From Betaproteobacteria bacterium (GTDB taxonomy: Bacteria > Pseudomonadota > Gammaproteobacteria > Burkholderiales > UBA6910): a stretch of DNA of 64,000 nt. The notes beneath the pieces were generated by a model. That model saw only the letters and a list, made by a program, of their open reading frames with translations, did no database searches and was not told where the DNA came from. Shown piece after piece: positions 62,157-64,000 of this stretch (its first letter is position 1; each line of letters begins with the position of its first letter). The DNA lies in the NCBI GenBank assembly GCA_016183615.1, contig JACPEG010000032.1:97416-161415 (forward strand), in the 5' to 3' direction. The translations under genes and the position numbers were made by a program.

Positions 62157-62579
62157 TCAATCCGGCACCACCCACTCAGGATTCCAGGCGACTTCCCACA
62201 GATGCCCGTCGGGATCCGCGAAGTACCCGGCGTAGCCTCCCCAGAACGTATCCTGCGCCGGCTTCACGATGGTGGCGCCTGCCGATCTTGCCTGATCCAT
62301 GACCGCGTCCACCTCCGCCTTTGAAGACACGTTGTGCCCGATCGCGAATTCGGTCGCGCTTGGCGTTCCCAATGGAAGGCCCGAGTCGTGGGCCAGGCTC
62401 CTGCGCGGCCACAGGGCGAGCCGCAGACCGCCCTGCAGCTCGAAGAAGGCCACGGCGCCGTGTTCGAACTGCGTTCCGACGATGCCCTCCGTCCTCAAAC
62501 CCAACCCGTCGCGGTAGAACCGGACCGAGCGCTCCAGGTCATCGACGCACATGGTAATGAGACTGATGCGGGGCTTCAT
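62157..62579 (-). CDS. Glyoxalase/bleomycin-resistance-family protein
   Basis: A 140-residue vicinal-oxygen-chelate protein from MKPRISLITMCVDDLERSVRFYRDGLGL. The paired beta-alpha-beta modules end in GYAGYFADPDGHLWEVAWNPEW, which holds the family's metal-binding glutamate. VOC proteins of this size bind antibiotics or act as small lyases and isomerases; the substrate is unknown. The ATG overlaps the stop of a short upstream frame (ATGA at 62576-62579), so translation is likely coupled to it. Confidence 0.85.
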   Translation of the reverse strand: MKPRISLITMCVDDLERSVRFYRDGLGLRTEGIVGTQFEHGAVAFFELQGGLRLALWPRRSLAHDSGLPLGTPSATEFAIGHNVSSKAEVDAVMDQARSAGATIVKPAQDTFWGGYAGYFADPDGHLWEVAWNPEWVVPD

Positions 62580-62722
62580 GGGCCAATCAGCGACTTGTGT
62601 GCTGCGACCTGATCGAAGATCACGGTTTCCCGGCCGACCTCGACTTCGCCGGTCCTGAGGCCGCCGGGCGCCTGCATGACGCCGTCCAGAGTGAGGAAGG
62701 TGCCGACAACCAGCTTTCTCAT
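62576..62722 (-). pseudogene. Truncated reductase-like frame (RibD/DHFR-type N-terminus)
   Basis: A 48-codon frame with a good ribosome-binding site (AGGAGAA): MRKLVVGTFLTLDGVMQAPGG, the standard opening of the dihydrofolate-reductase-like RibD C-terminal family, which is normally about 180 residues. After GG the family sequence is lost, and the frame runs on as LRTGEVEVGRETVIFDQ... until its TGA overlaps the glyoxalase ATG. An internal deletion has probably left a short leader that now drives translation of the glyoxalase gene. Confidence 0.6.
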
Positions 62723-62806
62723 GGCCCACTTCTCCTCTTACAGGGGAACCGCGAAGCTCATGAACCCTTCCCGACCCGGCCTCGCCCCGCAGAAGGTTCC
62801 TCGGGC

Positions 62807-62932
62807 GCCCAACGTTAAGGTAACCGGCGGCCGCGAGCGGCGACGTGCTCGCTACAGCACGGCGTTGTTGACTCGCGACGACATTGAACGGAGGCACGCT
62901 CGCGGACGTCCGCGTTCACCGAAATGTTAGCC
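62807..62932. repeat. attC-like stretch (possible integron cassette site)
   Basis: It begins GCCCAAC (fits RYYYAAC) and ends GTTAGCC (one mismatch to GTTRRRY), 126 bases apart. Inner sequences near the ends (GGTAACCGGCGG and CCGCGTTCACCG) are partly complementary, like the L boxes of attC. It starts 40 bases after the stop of the isocitrate-lyase-family gene, where a cassette recombination site would be. No integrase or second attC was seen. Confidence 0.3.
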
Positions 62933-62971
62933 ATGGTCGCCGGCACCGTGATCTGAGTGGCGATGGGGGGG

Positions 62972-63820
62972 TTAGCCACCGCTTGCCGTTCCCCAGGTGC
63001 GAAAGAGCGCATTGAGCTCCCGCCCCGGCGCGCCTGCGAATCCATCGAACTTGCCCTCGTTCGCTATCAGCCGCGCAGCACGCATGAAACCGAGCCACGC
63101 TGAGCTCGCAAGCGCGCCGCCGACGCTCACCCGCCGCACACCCAGGGCAGCGATGTCCGAAAGCGTAAGCTCGCTCGCCCACCCGATGAGCAGATTCACC
63201 GGCTTCGGCGCAACGGCGTCGACCACAGACGCAATCTGCTCAGGGGTGCGTAAAGCTGGAGCATAGAGACAATCAGCGCCGGCCTGCGCGTAGGCTTTGA
63301 GCCGCGCAATCGTCTCCTCGAGGTCGGGGCGGCCGACGAAGAAGCACTCGGCACGTCCGACCAGCAGGACATCGCCCCCTGCTTTGTCAATGGCTTTGCG
63401 AGCCGCGCGCAGCCGTTCGACCGCTATGTCCAGCGAATGCAGTGGTTGCGCGGGATCGCCCGTTGAGTCTTCTATCGACAGCCCTGCAATGCCGGTCTCG
63501 ATGGCGAGGCGCACACTTTCGGCCACGCCCCCCGCGTCGGGCGCAAATCCGCTTTCAAAGTCGGCGTTGAGGGGCAGATCCGTCGCATCGACTAGGTCGC
63601 GTAGGTGCGCGAGCACCAAATCGCGGGTGATGCCGCCATCAGCGCATCCGCGCGACCAGGCGAAACCGGCGCTGGTCGTGGCCAGCGCTTTGAAGCCCAG
63701 ACTCTGCAGGAAGCGCGCGCTGCCGACGTCCCAAGGGTTCGGAATGACGAAGCACCCTGCCTCGTGTAGTTGTCGGAAGGTGCGGCGCTTGTCGGCGATG
63801 CTCGGACGAATCGGGGTCAT
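62972..63820 (-). CDS. Isocitrate lyase/phosphoenolpyruvate mutase family protein
   Basis: A 282-residue TIM-barrel enzyme, MTPIRPSIADKRRTFRQLHEAGCFVIPNPWDVGSARFLQSLGFKALATTSAG. Members share NPWD, DLPLNADFESGF (metal-binding acid), GLSIEDSTG and GRAECFFVGR, all visible here. The KKCGH motif of true isocitrate lyases is absent, so it belongs to the carboxyphosphonoenolpyruvate mutase/oxaloacetase-like branch that acts on C-C or P-C bonds next to a keto group. Substrate unknown. It stands alone on the minus strand. Confidence 0.85.
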   Translation of the reverse strand: MTPIRPSIADKRRTFRQLHEAGCFVIPNPWDVGSARFLQSLGFKALATTSAGFAWSRGCADGGITRDLVLAHLRDLVDATDLPLNADFESGFAPDAGGVAESVRLAIETGIAGLSIEDSTGDPAQPLHSLDIAVERLRAARKAIDKAGGDVLLVGRAECFFVGRPDLEETIARLKAYAQAGADCLYAPALRTPEQIASVVDAVAPKPVNLLIGWASELTLSDIAALGVRRVSVGGALASSAWLGFMRAARLIANEGKFDGFAGAPGRELNALFRTWGTASGG

Positions 63821-63885
63821 GGGCGCTCCGATGGGGTGGGTCGGGAGCTTGCGCTGTGGCTAGACAGAATGGCTTGCCGGTAGTT

Positions 63886-63933
63886 GGAGGCGGCCCGCCT
63901 CCCCGGTATCGTGGATTGCGTGGCGAGCCACGC
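63886..63933. repeat. Two hairpins upstream of the right-edge gene
   Basis: GGAGGCGG-C-CCGCCTCC at 63886-63902 and GCGTGGC-GA-GCCACGC at 63918-63933, 51 bases before the start codon of the last gene. They would fold in RNA or could mark the end of a mobile element. Confidence 0.55.
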
Positions 63934-63983
63934 AGAGCCACCCGTTGAACCCGCAGGGATCAACCGAGATGAGGAGGCAGGCC

Positions 63984-64000
63984 ATGGGTAAGTCTAGCAA
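63984..64000 (+). CDS. Start of a gene running off the right edge
   Basis: ATG GGT AAG TCT AGC with a strong GAGGAGG ribosome-binding site 6 bases in front. Only five codons (MGKSS) are inside the window, so the product cannot be named. The structured leader and isolated position leave a transposase as one possibility. Confidence 0.5.

Noticed and set aside
62676..62930. A plus-strand 84-codon frame in the gap between the glyoxalase and isocitrate-lyase-family genes.
   Set aside because: It runs against the reductase remnant, has no ribosome-binding site and shows no recognisable features.

Overview
The window is high-GC chromosomal DNA from a proteobacterium, most likely a betaproteobacterium. 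The evidence is the gene order and protein similarity: mnmG-rsmG-parA-parB-atpIBEFHAGDC-glmU-glmS, the origin cluster mnmE-yidC-yidD-rnpA-rpmH | dnaA-dnaN-gyrB, the def-fmt-rsmB-DUF4390-NtrY/NtrX-like block, and a tkt-gap-pgk-fba cluster. I cannot name a genus. No rRNA, tRNA or CRISPR array was seen.

Layout. 1-2.8 kb: end of a membrane GGDEF protein, a lone HicA-like gene, infA and a reductase with an export signal. 2.87-13.4 kb: a minus-strand defence island built on a type I restriction-modification system. In transcription order it holds hsdR, the mntA-hepT toxin-antitoxin pair, a stub of a second hsdR, a nonsense-interrupted hsdS, an unrecognised gene, a graveyard of gene fragments including a 5' stub of a second hsdM, and a tightly coupled operon (winged-helix protein, nucleotidyltransferase, hsdM, membrane NERD protein). 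That operon sits behind a promoter overlapped by a perfect 24-bp palindrome. 13.5-18.2 kb: arfB, a MITE, two VapBC-type modules and glmS. 18.2-27 kb: glmU and the ATP synthase operon, whose atpD reading frame is broken by an exact 8-bp tandem duplication. 27-38 kb: parB, parA (with a second MITE copy), rsmG, mnmG, a perfect parS, a TSUP transporter, pckG, mnmE, yidC, yidD, rnpA and rpmH. 38-43 kb: origin region, dnaA, dnaN and gyrB. 43.5-55 kb: topB, dprA, a LysM protein, def, fmt, rsmB, DUF4390 and an NtrY/NtrX-like pair. 55-61 kb: tkt, gap, pgk and fba. 61-64 kb: DUF2189, glyoxalase and isocitrate-lyase-family genes, an attC-like stretch, and a new gene starting at the right edge.

How the parts work together. 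Most of 14-62 kb is core machinery: replication initiation, segregation, energy conversion, translation and tRNA modification, and central carbon flow. The unusual content lies in two layers. The first is the 2.9-13.4 kb island, which looks like two type I systems recombined into one another. A toxin-antitoxin-like regulatory module there appears to control hsdM and a NERD protein. The second is a dense set of small palindromic repeats: elements inserted in frame into hsdM and hsdR, two 275-bp MITE units with CTAG ends, REP clusters, stop-codon-rich heptamer arrays starting exactly at the stop codons of atpD and pgk, and large inverted repeats in the spacers of the tkt-gap-pgk genes.

All calls come from reading the sequence. 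Family names rest on recognised motifs, not on database searches.
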